Assembly: GCA_905221605.1 (NCBI GenBank) | Contig: CAJNDS010000580.1 | Span: 124,664 to 188,663 of the forward strand | DNA length: 64,000 nt | Direction of reading: 5' to 3' | Source: Symbiodinium natans | Lineage: Eukaryota > Sar > Dinophyceae > Suessiales > Symbiodiniaceae | Notes under the pieces: generated by a model | Told to the model about the DNA's origin: nothing | The model's database searches: none | Seen by the model: only the letters and a program-made list of their open reading frames with translations | Position numbers and translations under genes: made by a program | Part shown: positions 53,108 through 64,000 of the stretch, in pieces | How positions within the stretch are numbered: position 1 is the first letter of the stretch | How the letters are laid out: each line of letters begins with the position of its first letter

Positions 53108-56100
53108 TCAGAATCCAAATGGCACTTGATCAAGCTCCTCTTCAGTGGGAGCTGGGTCACCAAAAGACTTGGGGCACTCTCTCACATGAGTGTCCTTTGT
53201 GTCATAGTGGCGAGCTTGGGTGCACCACCACTTCAAAAGAGTGATCACCTTGTCTCTGCCGCCGTTCCGTGCAAATGCTAGTGTTCGCCGGCACTTCACA
53301 TGTTCAGGGTGCTTGCACGTCACTTCAAGACCAACCACATTCCTCACACCATCTGCCGTTAGCGAGAACTTTTCAGTGAACTTGCAGTCCCGCCAGAAAA
53401 ATGTTGAATCCAGCAAAACTCCGCCAACACCTGGACCACGATGCAAGAGGCCATGCTCCTCACGCGGCCTCTTCTCTTGCCGCTTTGCTTTGGGCTTGGC
53501 TTTGGCCTTTGTTTTTGGTCTAGCGGATGTGCTGCCTTTGCTACTCCTGCCACTGCCGCTGCCGCTGCTGCTACTGCTGCTTGAACTTGAGGATGAGGTG
53601 CTGCTACTGCTGCTACTTGTGGAGGACGCTGCCGTGACTTCTCTAGCCTCCCCTTCACCCGCATCACTGGCTACAGCATCCGACTCCTCAAACTGCTCGA
53701 GAAGCCACGTCAACTCCTCTTGGCTGCCCGCAGGAGGCCCATCATCTGTGACTGCATCGTCCACCATGGGCTCCTGGTCAGCTGGCATGTCCTCAACTGG
53801 CTGTGCCGCTGGAGCAGCACCAGCAGCAATGGCAGGGGCACGCTTCGCTGTTGGTGTGCGCTTACGCTTCGAAGCAGGCCTAGCTTCATGCCAGTCTTCC
53901 CCATCACACACAGCCCGAAACACACGCGTCTGAGGCTGCCGTCGAACATTCTCTGGCAGATAGGCTAGCCCACTAAGGAGGCCAGCGTACACTGCATTTG
54001 GGCGTGCATGGGGCACCGGCAGCTTATGTTCTGCTGCCAAGGTCAAAGCCAGCAAGTACATCTTGCTGCAAGCTACTCCACTTGATGTCTGTGGCAAGAA
54101 AAGCACCTTGTCGCCCTCAGCTACTTTGTAAGGATCAGCTGCACGGCACGCGGATGCCTTGCACACTCGAACCTCCCAAGAATTGTTGATCAAACGCTGC
54201 AGCAGCTGCCACCTGGACTGATCGGCTGCATCAACTTCCATGTCTGCAAGCAGATTCCTGGGCTCTGACACCTGAGTGGCCAGCACAAGCTGCTGGTTGC
54301 CAGCATCGGTAAACTTCAAAGGGTGATCCTGCGTCACAAGGCCATGCTCACGGAGACCTGTCAACAGTTTTTTCTCGTCGGCCGAAAGAGCAGACACGTC
54401 GGCCAGGCCAGCGTGCCCACACTGAGCAATCTGTTTCAGCAAGGAACGCAAGACTTTCTCCTGCTCTGGGACATTTGGCAAGGCAGGACGAGTACGCAAG
54501 CAATACACTCCCTCAGAAGTCGCATCTAAAACAACCAGAGACTTCAGCTGCTCCAGGGTCATGTTGCTGAACGACATCACACACGGAACATCGTCCACAC
54601 GCAACCCCCCGGGCATGGATCGCATGCTCAGAAGCTCAGAATCCAAGAGGCATTCACGCTGGGGGGCATTGACGTACACGGGCCTCATGAGTGCAATTGC
54701 AAAGTCTGACACCTGGAACTGTCGCTCGCCTTCGGCGCGAAACCTTTTCATCTGATGCATGTTGGGGAGCAACTGGAAAAAAACAAGAGAGACTTCACCC
54801 CCTCTTCGCTCCGCTAGCCGCAGCTTTTGAAACAAAAGGTCTGCATCTCCCGACGGAGGGTTGGAGCTGGAGACTTCCACGATGGCTTCCAGTGGCTGTG
54901 CATCTGTCAGTGCTTGGGGGCTCTGGACATGCGCTCGTCCGGGCAACAGAAACTCACGAAGCAAAGAAAAAGCTGGTGCCTCGTAACGCACCGCAAAAAC
55001 AGGAGAAGCTCCTTCCTGCTGACGTAAATGCTGCACAGAACTCATGGCATGTTCCAAAGCGAGTTGATGCAGCACACCCCTCAAGTTTGAAGTGTCCAAA
55101 GCCTCTGCAGGAGGCAATGCTCGGGGCCCTCGGCCGCGAAACTCTGCAACAAAGACCTGTGGCAACGGGTGATGCTGGCTGGCAATGTCGGCACGGTACA
55201 GGGCATCCCGGAGGACCTTGTCACGCTTGCACTTCAAGCCATGGAGAATGTGTGGGTGCTTGACAAGTTTCATGCTCTCGCAGGCTTTCTTGTAAGATCG
55301 GCATCGGTACACCAAAGGCGACAACACAGCAACAACTTCCTTCGGGTCCCCTTTGATTTGCTCTTGCAGCTCGCGGGCTCGTAACTGCAGTGACATGTAA
55401 GCCGGAGAATGGTGGGGGCTCTTCTTGGAGCCCTTCTGAGTTCTGGCATGCTGGGCCTCCACCCTTCTCTCCGCGACAGGCACCATTGCAAGTGAGGCCA
55501 CAACATCCGCAAACTGAGGGCATGAAGACATGTCTGCACCATTGAACCACTGGTCCCCTTGCCTCTGCACTTCATCCGACAACAGCCGAGGCAATCGTAT
55601 CTTGAGCATTTCCGCTACATCCCCACCTGCCTGAAGTGCCGTGCGCAAAGAATCCCAAACCTCACGCGCTCGATCTTGCTCGTGATGAGCAAGCCCTGCA
55701 GCTGACCAAGGGAAGTTTCGAAAGTGCGAGGTCTTCAACGTCAACACCATGGTGAGATACGATCGCCCAAGCTCGAAATCACGCAGCAACTTCGCACGGT
55801 CTTGGCCAGACAAATCCACAGGAAGATTCTGCAGCAACTGTGTCGCTGCTTCTTGCGAGAACCCCGTGACCTCTTGCATGAAATCATTCAGGGCCAGCTC
55901 TGGGGCGCGCCTGGTGCGCATGGGGCATTCTTCTAAAAGGCGCCTGTCTGACTTCGAAAGCGTTTCGACCTCAGGACCCGACAACAGTTGCCAATGGCAT
56001 GGGCAGCTCTCGGCCCAAGCAATCAGGTGCATCACGAGCCTGGAAAAGGATTGCAGCATGAGGAGGTACGACTCAAACCACAGATTCGACACAAGACCAT

Positions 56101-58468
56101 CAACCCTTTCAACAGTTTGGGCAGACTCCCCAGGGTTGGCACCCCTGCCATGGGCAGTGCCCTCCACATAAGTGGCTTTATTCCAGCCCAATCGCAAGGC
56201 AGGGAGAACCTTGTGCAGCTCCAGGGCGCATTTTGCAACAGTTCCCCAGCGCTCCTTGTAGCATTGGGCAGCAAACGTCTCAATTCGGCTTCTGATTGGC
56301 CCCCCTGCTGCATCGCCAACCGAAAAACACTTGGATATCAGCCTTTCTTTGGAGTGACGCTCACGAAGGAACTTGGAAAGAACACCCATGTCTTCAACGA
56401 TGTCATCGTAGAATTTCATGCAAGCCCCCAGACCCTTGGCAGCATTGTGGATGACATGCAACAACCCACCCACTCCAAAGCTAGCTCGCAAAGAAACGCA
56501 GTCCCCTGCATCGGCTTCGGGAAAGTCTGGAGAGCCCATTGAGCCCATGTCACCAAACCTATCCTCCACAACCGGAACAAAGGCCTCAGCATCTGACTGC
56601 GCTTCCCAGCCATCCTCTGCAACCACTCGAAAAGCAGCATCCTGGCCAGGCAGTCGGGGTGCTACGGGGGATTTGCTACCGAGAGTCTAACCTTGCTACC
56701 AGACTTCCAATGGACATGTGATCTCAGCACTCTGTCCTGAAAACCAGAACCTCGCTCTGTCTGGGGGCTGTGGTCGAAGAAAGGCAAGATGGTGGAAATG
56801 GAAAAAGGCTGCAACTTCGTCAGCAAGCTCTCTACACCCAGATCGGTAGTGATGCTCACCAGATTTGCCAGCAGCTGCTTGAGTGTTTGGAAACTCCCAC
56901 ACACAAGGTGAAGTGAATGAAGGAAGGCTGAAAGTCTGTGTGAGGCATTGGCAGCCCGTCCACCAAGAGTCGAGGGTGGAGGAATCATGTGCACGAACTT
57001 GGAGCGCATCCTCTGCATGATCTGCGCAGTGTCTCGCTGGATTGCAGGAAGCCTGGGGGAAGGCAATCAGGAACATGGTTGACAAACACACTGCTTCCTA
57101 GCCACACAGATGCTTACAACGGGTGCTACCGAGCAACTGTCTCCAGGCATGAGCTTGGAACATGACATCACGTGCATCAGTTGTCAAAAGCATGTCCAGA
57201 ACTGTAATCTCATAGTCACGACCACCCTGAGGGGAAGAGTCAGTCATCGCGTAGAAGCATGCTCCCTGGCCCAAACCATCACGTATTCTGGACTGCTGAA
57301 AAAGCGCGAACCCCATGTCAAGCGCTGCACGTCGCTGGGAAAGAATCGCGCTGGACGGCAAATACTTTCTAGGATCCTCGCGCAACCTCTTAATCCAGCC
57401 TGCGGCCAAAGTTGGAGGAAGAAGTACACATGCTGCAGTCTGCAAAGCCTGCCCTAATGTATCTTCGTTCTTCAAAAACATCGCGCAAAGCATCACTTCC
57501 ACCAAATGTCCCACATGGAAAGCAATGCCAGGCTCACCACGCGCGACGTAGGCATGACGGTTGGAGGCTTGAAGCACACACTCGGCATGCTGCAGCCGCA
57601 AGCCTGCAAGGAAGTCTTGCCACTGGTCCTGAGGCACGTTCTCGCCGTGGCCGAGCGCCGCAATGCAATCTGCGAGCCCCCATACGTCCCGGTCTCCATG
57701 CACCACGTCGACAGTTCGCACGTTCTCCTTCGCACGATTCGTCTCTACAGCTTGCAGTTTTGGTCGCACCCCGAATTTTTTCAGAGCAGGCCAAAGTCGT
57801 TCCCACTGATGCCCAGCCCCCACCAGACCAGAAGAAAACTTTCGGCCCTTCGAAACCTCATACTCATCATGATTCCAACGGCATGGTAGATCAGGGACCA
57901 CGACTTGACCCCATTGCCTTGCCAAGATCAAAGTCACATATGGGCCCGGCAAACGAAGCACTTGAGAAAAGGGATACCCGAAAACACCCGGACAATCTGC
58001 TGGCATGTGTCGCCGTAGTCTCGTCTCCTGGCCCCCTTCTAGCGGAGCTACGAAACAGCCACCGCGACGACCCGCAATCGTGTTCCAAACGACACGCTCT
58101 TCAAGCAAAACCACGTCTACAGCTTCGAAAAGCAACGCAAAATGGTCTAAAGGCCGCCCTGCAAGAACTGTCCAATGCTTGATTTGGGTCGCCACTGCTT
58201 CACCCAGTTTGGAGCTGCCACGATGAGTATACCGTTCCCTGGGTCGCAAAGCAACTGCGCCTACGATGAAGCAACCGGTGGAGGGCAAGTCCTCAAGTCC
58301 CGTGACTCGCTGTGCCTGATAAAAATCTCGCATCAACTCAGAGGTGAGGCTCAAGTCATGTGAATCCTTGTCAGTCGTGCTGTCGGTAACACGACGGGTG
58401 CCTACCAGTGACCGAGACCACATGGTAGCAAGCCACATGCAGCGAACGTCTGAACCTGCCATGGCCAC
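53108..58468 (-). CDS. giant DDE (RNase H-fold) transposase-like protein, three exons
   Basis: Exon 1 (about 58468-57131; in-frame start near MAMAGSDVRC) ends with FYAMTDSSPQGGRDYE, where the Asp (about residue 410) suits a first catalytic acid. Its donor is probably CTCG|GTAGCACC. Exon 2 (about 57052-56705) has SITTDLGVESL, a candidate second acid, then donor TCTG|GTAGCAAG. Exon 3 (about 56610-53108) begins after GGTTGCAG. It has GGLLHVIHNAAKGLG and, about 60 residues on, CYKERWGTVAKC, the His/Arg-Trp spacing seen in hAT-like transposase cores. It then runs through about 700 helical residues, a poly-Ser linker, a Lys-rich basic stretch and a C-terminal Cys/His cluster (CKHPEHVKCRR ... WWCTQARHY). 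Total is about 1,700 residues. Transposase assignment is inference from motif shape. A domesticated gene is possible. No terminal inverted repeats were found around it. Confidence 0.55.
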
Positions 58469-59271
58469 TCAGGCAAGAACCCTGTTTCTGGAAGTCTAAC
58501 CAGACAGTTTCCCAGCCCCAGCATCCATACCCTAGCAAGGACACATGCTCTACAGATCTGTCACTGGGAAGCAAAATGGAATGTTGCTGTCTGGAAAGAC
58601 TGATTCTACAGTACTACAGTCTACAGCGTCCTCAGCTGCACTGGACTGACTGGACATGCAACCACGCGATTGTCTCGTACGCTAGAGTCTGCCGTCTGCC
58701 GCTAGAATGCACTGAGCTTTCTTTTTTGATAGCACATGATACCTTCTGAATGCTTTTCAACCATAACAGCTGAACAACCCAATCAAGAAAATTCAGGCTC
58801 CAGGTCCAGCCGTCCAGCCGAGGCTTAAATCAAATCGAAAAATCGCTGCAAGACACTTCAGGCTTCAGGATAATGATGATCTTGAGGTGTTTCTCACGTG
58901 GCACTATTGACACCTATGATGAATGCTATTTGTTCCGGGATTGTTTTTTTTTGCGAGCGGCAGTACCTTGAGGTGTTGCGCAGTTCCATTTGAAGCGAAA
59001 AGTGTTTGGGGCTGGGGCCGAAAAAAAAACCCGAGAAACCAGTAACTACAAAGATGTTCGCACGCGACGTCCGCGCATCAACATAGGAGAACTCATACTG
59101 CTTTGCAATGCAGCTCACGATGGCCACCACCGCCACTATGCTTTCCCCATCCTTCAACTTCAACTGCCCATAACCACTTTGCGGAGTGCCATATGGGTCT
59201 ACATAAGACATAAGGTTTAGGTTTTTTTGTTTTTTTTGTCGGGGCTGCAAGCCACAAACATTCGACGTCGG
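58469..59271. other. intergenic, no supported gene
   Basis: Unique AT-richer sequence upstream of the transposase-like gene. A 118-codon minus frame (58894-59250) shows a fairly protein-like end (YVDPYGTPQSGYGQLKLKDG) but no clear start, motif or partner exon. Confidence 0.45.
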
Positions 59272-59665
59272 TTACTGTACAGTACTGTCCTGGCTATGGT
59301 ACACGCCTGAAAAGGTCTGGAGGCCCTGACGGCCCTGACAAGACTGCCAAGTGGTGGGGAGGCCCTTGGAGGGGGGTTTGGCAGGAAAACCACAAGCGAA
59401 AGTTAATGACTGTACAGTACTGTTCTGGGTATGGCACAGGCCTGAAAAGGTCTGGAGGCCCTGAAAAGACTGCCAAGTGGCCGGGAGGCCCTGGCAAGGC
59501 CTGGGGGCTTTGGCAGGAAAACCACAGCGAAAGTTAATGACTGTACAGGACTGTTCTGGCCATGGTACAAGCCTAAAAGGTCTGGAGGCCCAACAAAGAC
59601 TGCCAACTGGCCGGGAGGCCCTGGCAAGGCCTGGGAGCTTTGGCAGGAAAACCACAAGCGAAAGT
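59272..59665 (-). repeat. about 130-bp tandem triplication at the 3' end of a transposase-like gene
   Basis: Three head-to-tail copies (about 59272-59405, 59406-59537, 59538-59665) share GTACAG-ACTG, AAAGGTCTGGAGGCCC and GGCAGGAAAACCACA. They differ by small indels. The minus frame of the adjacent exon stays open through them, but the composition suggests repeat rather than protein. Confidence 0.88.
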
Positions 59666-59679
59666 GTTAAATTACTATC

Positions 59680-61360
59680 TCCAGCCCAAGACTCGAGTAG
59701 CGATGTGGCCCAAACCTTGTCCTCTGAGTCCGGACTTGAAGAAATCTCGGCCAGTGTGTCTATACACACGGGAAGCAATCTGAAGACGCGATAAAGTGGC
59801 TTCACTCTGGAGTCAAAACGAGCCTCCGAGAACTGGAGGTTGCGCAACGTGTTCGCAAACTCGCTTGCGGAGTGCGCGCGCCTGAACTCCCTCTGCTTCC
59901 TCTCGAAGATAAGTGAGAACTTCCTCGACGTCTCCATGAGCCTTGCGAAGGACCGAGGGCCGGTGATGAGGTCGTCTAAGACACGTCGTATATCGTCCCC
60001 AGCATTGGCCCAAAAACCTTTTTGGACAGACCGGACACGGTGCGGCCGGTCTCTCGAGACCATGAGCAAGCCTGGGAACTGCGACTCGCGCGAGTCGAAG
60101 AGCACGCGCTGCTCCACTGGCCCACCATCAGCAACAGCAGAAACGACGGAGCGTGAAAAGCCGTTCAGGATGTCCTGAGCTACAATAACTGCACGACAGC
60201 ACCCCACCTAATTAAAGCCAAGCAACTATTTCCATCTACATTAGAATTGAATGAGCTACTGGACGAATGATATTAATATTTTAGCTAGACATATTTCAGC
60301 AAGCATCCTCTCGGAAGCGATCTTCTTCATGCTCATAAACAGACCCATTCGACGCTCGACGGCCCTTCGGCTCAGTGCACATCCGCTTCAAGATGCTGTT
60401 CAAAGCCGCAGTAACAGCTGGCACATCCCCGCCAGTGTCCCCTTGGATGCCGCCCAACATGTCGTAGATGCCTTGCTTGACTAAGACTCTAATGTAAAGC
60501 AGCAGCCAATCCTTCGTCTTGTCAATCGCGATAGACGATGCAATCGCCTGCTTCAAGATTTCCCTGTCTCGCTGCGAAATGACCTCAGCCATGGAAAAAA
60601 TCAGCCGCCTGGCAACATGAGGGCTGTCATCACCGCCCGGCACCAGTGAAGAACCAACGGCCTGCGATTGAACCAAGCCAGAAAATTGCTCATACGCCCC
60701 ACGCTGCTTTACCAACTCCAGCGCTTGCACCCAACGATCCAGCCGCGGAAGCTTGTCAGACAGCCCGCTCACGGGCCCAGCCACAGCTGCTTCCAGCTCC
60801 TGCGGACCAGTCTCGGCGGTCACTTCGCGGAGCAGCTCCACAGCTTTGGCATGGCACCCATGCTGCGCATGTGCCTTCAAGTTGCCGATCTGAATCGCTG
60901 ACCGTGAAGACACCGAAAGCTGCGCAAAAGCAACTTTTGCAACAGCAGCGTTGCAGACCCAGCAGCCAACTGAAAAGTCTGCTTCAGAACTCCAAGCATC
61001 AGGCTTGCACATCAACCAGGAATGCCGTTTCTGTGTCACCGGGTGGAGAAAGCAGCATTTCGATTTCCAAGAGTACTCCTCGCTCGCCTCGGCGAGCCCC
61101 TTGGACTTTTTGCGCAGCCGGCCCAGGTATCCTGGCAGGTGCTGGCCAAGCTCAAGATCAGAACTACACTGCAATGTAGGGTAATTATTACTTTTGGCGC
61201 TGGGATCAGCAGGGTTGATTCTGAAATTGAAAGAACATGACACAGTTGAGCGGGCTCCTGCAGCGAAGAGACACCGCACGCAATCAGCGTGGCCAACGCT
61301 GCAAATACGCAAGTGCCTCTCGCAGGCAGCAGTCGTCTGGCAATGCGGAGCATCATCCAT
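59680..61360 (-). CDS. hAT-like transposase-related protein (probably partial)
   Basis: ATG at 61358-61360 (MDDAPHCQTTAACERH). An intron-like gap at about 61270-61170 ends in CATTGCAG. The main exon then runs to about 60330. It has a Cys/His unit (GCWVCN ... NLKAHAQHGCHAKA) like a BED-type or related DNA-binding finger, and later IAIDKTKDWLLLYIRVL, where the Asp could be the first acid. The next exon (about 60160-59690) has VSRDRPHRVRSVQKGFW and FSEARFDSRVKP, like the H/R core and the RW-S motif of hAT transposases. The reading then enters the triplicated repeat without a convincing ending. The protein stops short of a hAT dimerisation domain, so the gene may be truncated or have 3' exons I cannot see. 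Family assignment is by motif shape only. Confidence 0.5.
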
Positions 61361-63292
61361 CACACCGGCAGCACACAAAAAGGAGGCGACGGCGCCAGCT
61401 TGACCTTCAAGGCCCAGATCGGCTTCACGCCATCAAACGCTTGGATCCAGCTTGAAGACAATAACGTGACTCCAGCACATGGCCTCTCTCTACCATGGCG
61501 ACATTGGTCCACATATTCTCCGAAGATGCTGTGCAACACCAGCTGCACATCCGTTTATTTAGAGGTACATTTGAGGTACGTTTGAGGTACGTTTGAGGCC
61601 ACAGTAAAATGCAGTTTGAGGGCCATTTGAGGTACATTTGAGGTACGTTTGAGCCTGTTGGATACTTTTAACAGGACGATGGCATGCTGACAGCCATCGC
61701 TGCCTCACAACAAACCAACAAGGCAAGGTTGTGCTGGGAGTTCCCGGGATTGGTTCAATGATTCGACTTCAGGCGAGGATGTTCATCGAGGGCACGCGTT
61801 CCCAGGCTAGGCCATACGAACGGTTATGGCGCTATTATTTATCACGAACTCGCCAGGGTTGAAAAATTTAAGGCTTGGTCAGGTTTACGAGGGCAAGCAA
61901 CCTATCGCCTGGTCCAGGCGGCAAACCAAAATCTACGCCGTTCAACAGGCGTCAAGGCTATGACCCCGAAATCTGTATCAATCGCCTTCCTCTCGCAACC
62001 AGAAACCTATCGCCTGGACCAGGCGCCAACGGTGAATTATCATGGAACGCTACGTTGTACCCTGACAAAGTGCAATGGCGACTGAATATAGGTTCGTGGG
62101 GTCACTGTTGGGTGCAAGCGCAGAACCATAGATGTTTCAGCCAGGGACGGGTTTGCTGTTTGGAGTCGGGTTCAGTGGGCTTAGTGTAACTTGGACCACT
62201 TATTGTCAGCGAGAATTGATTGAACAGGAAATGAACTGGGTAGCACACTGGTCAGCAGCAGAGAATATTAAGGTTGCTGCTCAGGAGCTGTTAGGGTGGC
62301 ACCCCAAAAAACCAGGCATCCGTGACTTGTGGGTGAGTCCCTGAATTCTCAAAAAATGAGCCGGTCGTGAGGCACCCCTAACCCCTGGCAGCCACCCCTG
62401 AATCCGAATCGAGCTGGGCCATAGAGGGAACCGCGGGTGCCCTCATCCCTAAACGACGAACCTGGAGATCTGAGCAGCAGGCTCGTGAGTCATCGTAGCA
62501 GGCAGGCAGAAGGCACAGCCTGAGAACAGGGGGGTAGGTACAAGCGTTGCCGCATAAAGATAAGGTTTTGACTATCCAAGACGTGTCAATAACTAGGACA
62601 GACCCAGCGTTACCACCCCAGGTACCAAATTGACATGAACACGCAAGCTCGCGATTCAACAGACTCTCAGCCAAGGGCGGCTTCTGTTGCAAGGACCTAA
62701 GTACAATGCTTGGGCTCCAAAGATTGAAGGTTGTGGACGGATGTTGACGGAATTTCTGATTGTCGCACGCTGACTTCCATTCTCTTGCCACTTAGACTTG
62801 GGGGTGTCTTGCTGGGGTCATAGCCCACTGAACTTATGCTTTGGGAATCGGACCCCGGTGTGACTGAGAGGGGGTCCAGGTCGGGGAGGTGTTTGGAAGG
62901 CCTAGGGGGTCCAGAAAGGGTGGGGATCTGAGGTTTATAGCTCCATGTCAAAGCACTCTTTCGAGCACCTGGCCCTCAAACCCTAAGCCTGAAATGTATC
63001 CCATCAAAAATCATAAACTTAACCTTGCAGGAAGCCCCACATAGCCAACACCCTAGGTTCAATTTGGGCCGCGGCCGCAAGCGGGGCGGAGCAGCAGCCG
63101 GTCCTGGACAAAAGAGGCATATGGGCTTGTATTTTAATGGGGAGGCGCGCAATAACAGGGGGTCGGGGCCGGGGTATGTTTCGCGGGTACGTTTCGGGGG
63201 TTTGTCTCGGGTATGTTCGCGGCATCATGATCTACTCTAACTGCAATTTCGAGGGCATGTTGCGGGGTATGTTTCGGGGGTATGTTTCGCAG
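61361..63292. other. intergenic with short repeats, no supported gene
   Basis: It contains the TTTGAGGTACG unit repeats (61558-61655), paired hairpins AACCTATCGCCTGG-N-CCAGGCG (61906-61920 and 62011-62025), and GTATGTTTCGGGG-like repeats (63170-63290). Frames of 70-137 codons occur on both strands without motifs. Confidence 0.5.
61558..61655 (+). repeat. 11-bp TTTGAGGTACG minisatellite
   Basis: Six or so units of TTTGAGGTAC(A/G) or TTTGAGG variants in two clusters (61558-61600, 61615-61655). Confidence 0.85.
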
Positions 63293-63388
63293 GGTTTAGG
63301 GTTTAGGGTTTAGGGTTTAAAATTTAGGGTTTAGGGTTTAGGGTTTAGGGTTTAGGGTTTAGGGTTTAGGGTTTAGGGTTTAGGGGGT
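63293..63388 (+). repeat. TTTAGGG array, about 13 units
   Basis: A regular heptamer array with one AAATTTAGGG interruption, placed directly beyond the stop codon of the WW-domain gene. It shows that interstitial telomere-like arrays also occur in the gene-bearing half. Confidence 0.92.
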
Positions 63389-63482
63389 GTGCAACCCGTG
63401 TGCCCTTCTTAAACCTGAGCCCCCGTCCCCCAAAAAAACAAAATGAGCACAAACCCATATTATAGCACCACGACGAAAACCC

Positions 63483-64000
63483 CTAAACCCAAACTGAACG
63501 GGCAAATGCTTTTGCACGGCCGCTGCCTCGGGCAAGCTCAGCCAAGCTGGCCGACTCAGGAATCGGCCCCGAGGCCGAAGCCTCCTCCACCACATCCTCC
63601 TCCTCCTCCTTTTCCCTTTCCCGGGCCTTCGCTGCCCTTTTCGCCCTCGCAGCCTTCGCTTTGGCCTTCTTCTCCGCCGCCTTCTTCTCCTCCTGGAGCT
63701 TGCGCGCCTTCTCCTCCTCGGCCTGCTCGCGCGCGTAGTGCTCCAGCGTCGGTGCCTCAGATCCCAAGATAGAAGAACAACACAAGATTGACGTACCATA
63801 AAAATAGCCTACAAGAGCAAAACTAAACAAGTCTGGTGGCGAGGGCTTCGAACGGCAGCTTCTGCCTGGTCTCAGCATTGTACCACCACTTGTCGTCGCC
63901 CATGTAGGTGGTCCAGAGCTGCCATGGGAGCAGCTTCTCCGCCCCCGGCGGGTCCACCGCCGGCGGGAGCTGAGCTGCATGGTAGTAAATCGAAACAATT
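63483..64000 (-). CDS. WW-domain / coiled-coil protein, 3' end only (cut by window edge)
   Basis: The last exon runs from about 63753 to the stop at 63483: HYAREQAEEEKARKLQEEKK-type Lys/Glu/Ala coiled coil, then an acidic patch and a hydrophilic tail. Its acceptor is probably GGATCTGAG. An upstream exon (from beyond 64000 to about 63845) reads, in another frame, a WW-like module: PWQLWTTYMGDDKWWYNAET, then QKLPFEAL. WW modules bind proline-rich partners and are common in splicing and transcription factors. The intron has no clear GT donor, which fits dinoflagellate non-canonical introns. The N-terminus lies outside the window. The partner and process are unknown. Confidence 0.6.
   Translation of the reverse strand, partial: LFRFTTMQLSSRRRWTRRGRRSCSHGSSGPPTWATTSGGTMLRPGRSCRSKPSPPDLFSFALVGYFYGTSILCCSSILGSEAPTLEHYAREQAEEEKARKLQEEKKAAEKKAKAKAARAKRAAKAREREKEEEEDVVEEASASGPIPESASLAELARGSGRAKAFARSVWV

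Overview
The window looks like nuclear DNA of a dinoflagellate, possibly Symbiodiniaceae/Suessiales-like (inference). The evidence is as follows. Arabidopsis-type heptamers (TTTAGGG/CCCTAAA) are scattered through about half the window in both orientations. The intron-bearing genes recognised between 29 and 64 kb all lie on the minus strand, head to tail. Plausible introns include non-canonical GA/GC-type donors. The proteins include many lineage-specific families together with C5 cytosine methyltransferases and transposase-like proteins. There are no operons, ribosome-binding sites or bacterial features.

Region 1 (1-2.0 kb) holds degenerate telomere-like repeats, a near-perfect foldback hairpin and a 31-bp minisatellite. 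Region 2 (2,004-10,684) is a complete 8.68-kb LTR retrotransposon. It has identical 287-bp LTRs, a half-tRNA-Met-type primer-binding site, a polypurine tract and a 5-bp target duplication (CCCTA), and it sits inside telomere-like repeats. Its interior encodes only a giant Gag-like RNA-binding protein split over two frames (WW, S1-like, W-rich segment, six CCCH fingers, SAM-like, Lys-rich tail). I see no protease, integrase, reverse transcriptase or RNase H, so it appears non-autonomous.

Region 3 (10.7-29 kb) is a mosaic of telomere-like arrays of both polarities, including about 27 copies of a TTTGGGG variant. Between the arrays lie short unique fillers, MITE-like elements of two kinds, small duplicated segments and one degraded gene (17.4-18.5 kb).

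Region 4 (29-64 kb) is a unidirectional minus-strand gene cluster. In order of transcription it contains: a WW/coiled-coil gene cut by the window end; a hAT-like transposase-related gene (61.4-59.7); a very large DDE transposase-like gene (58.5-53.1); a C5-methyltransferase (51.2-46.2) with another gene lying inside its large intron (50.2-47.7); three multi-exon genes of unknown function (44.7-42.1, 40.6-37.0, 32.7-31.0); a second, divergent C5-methyltransferase (35.0-33.3); and a non-RD protein kinase (30.1-29.1).

The most unusual structure is the methyltransferase/nested-gene block at 44.7-51.7 kb. It is bounded by inverted copies of the same 41-bp minisatellite, an architecture like a foldback transposon carrying a DNA methyltransferase. 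Exon boundaries are read by eye and are approximate. No database search was possible, so family calls rest on visible motifs.
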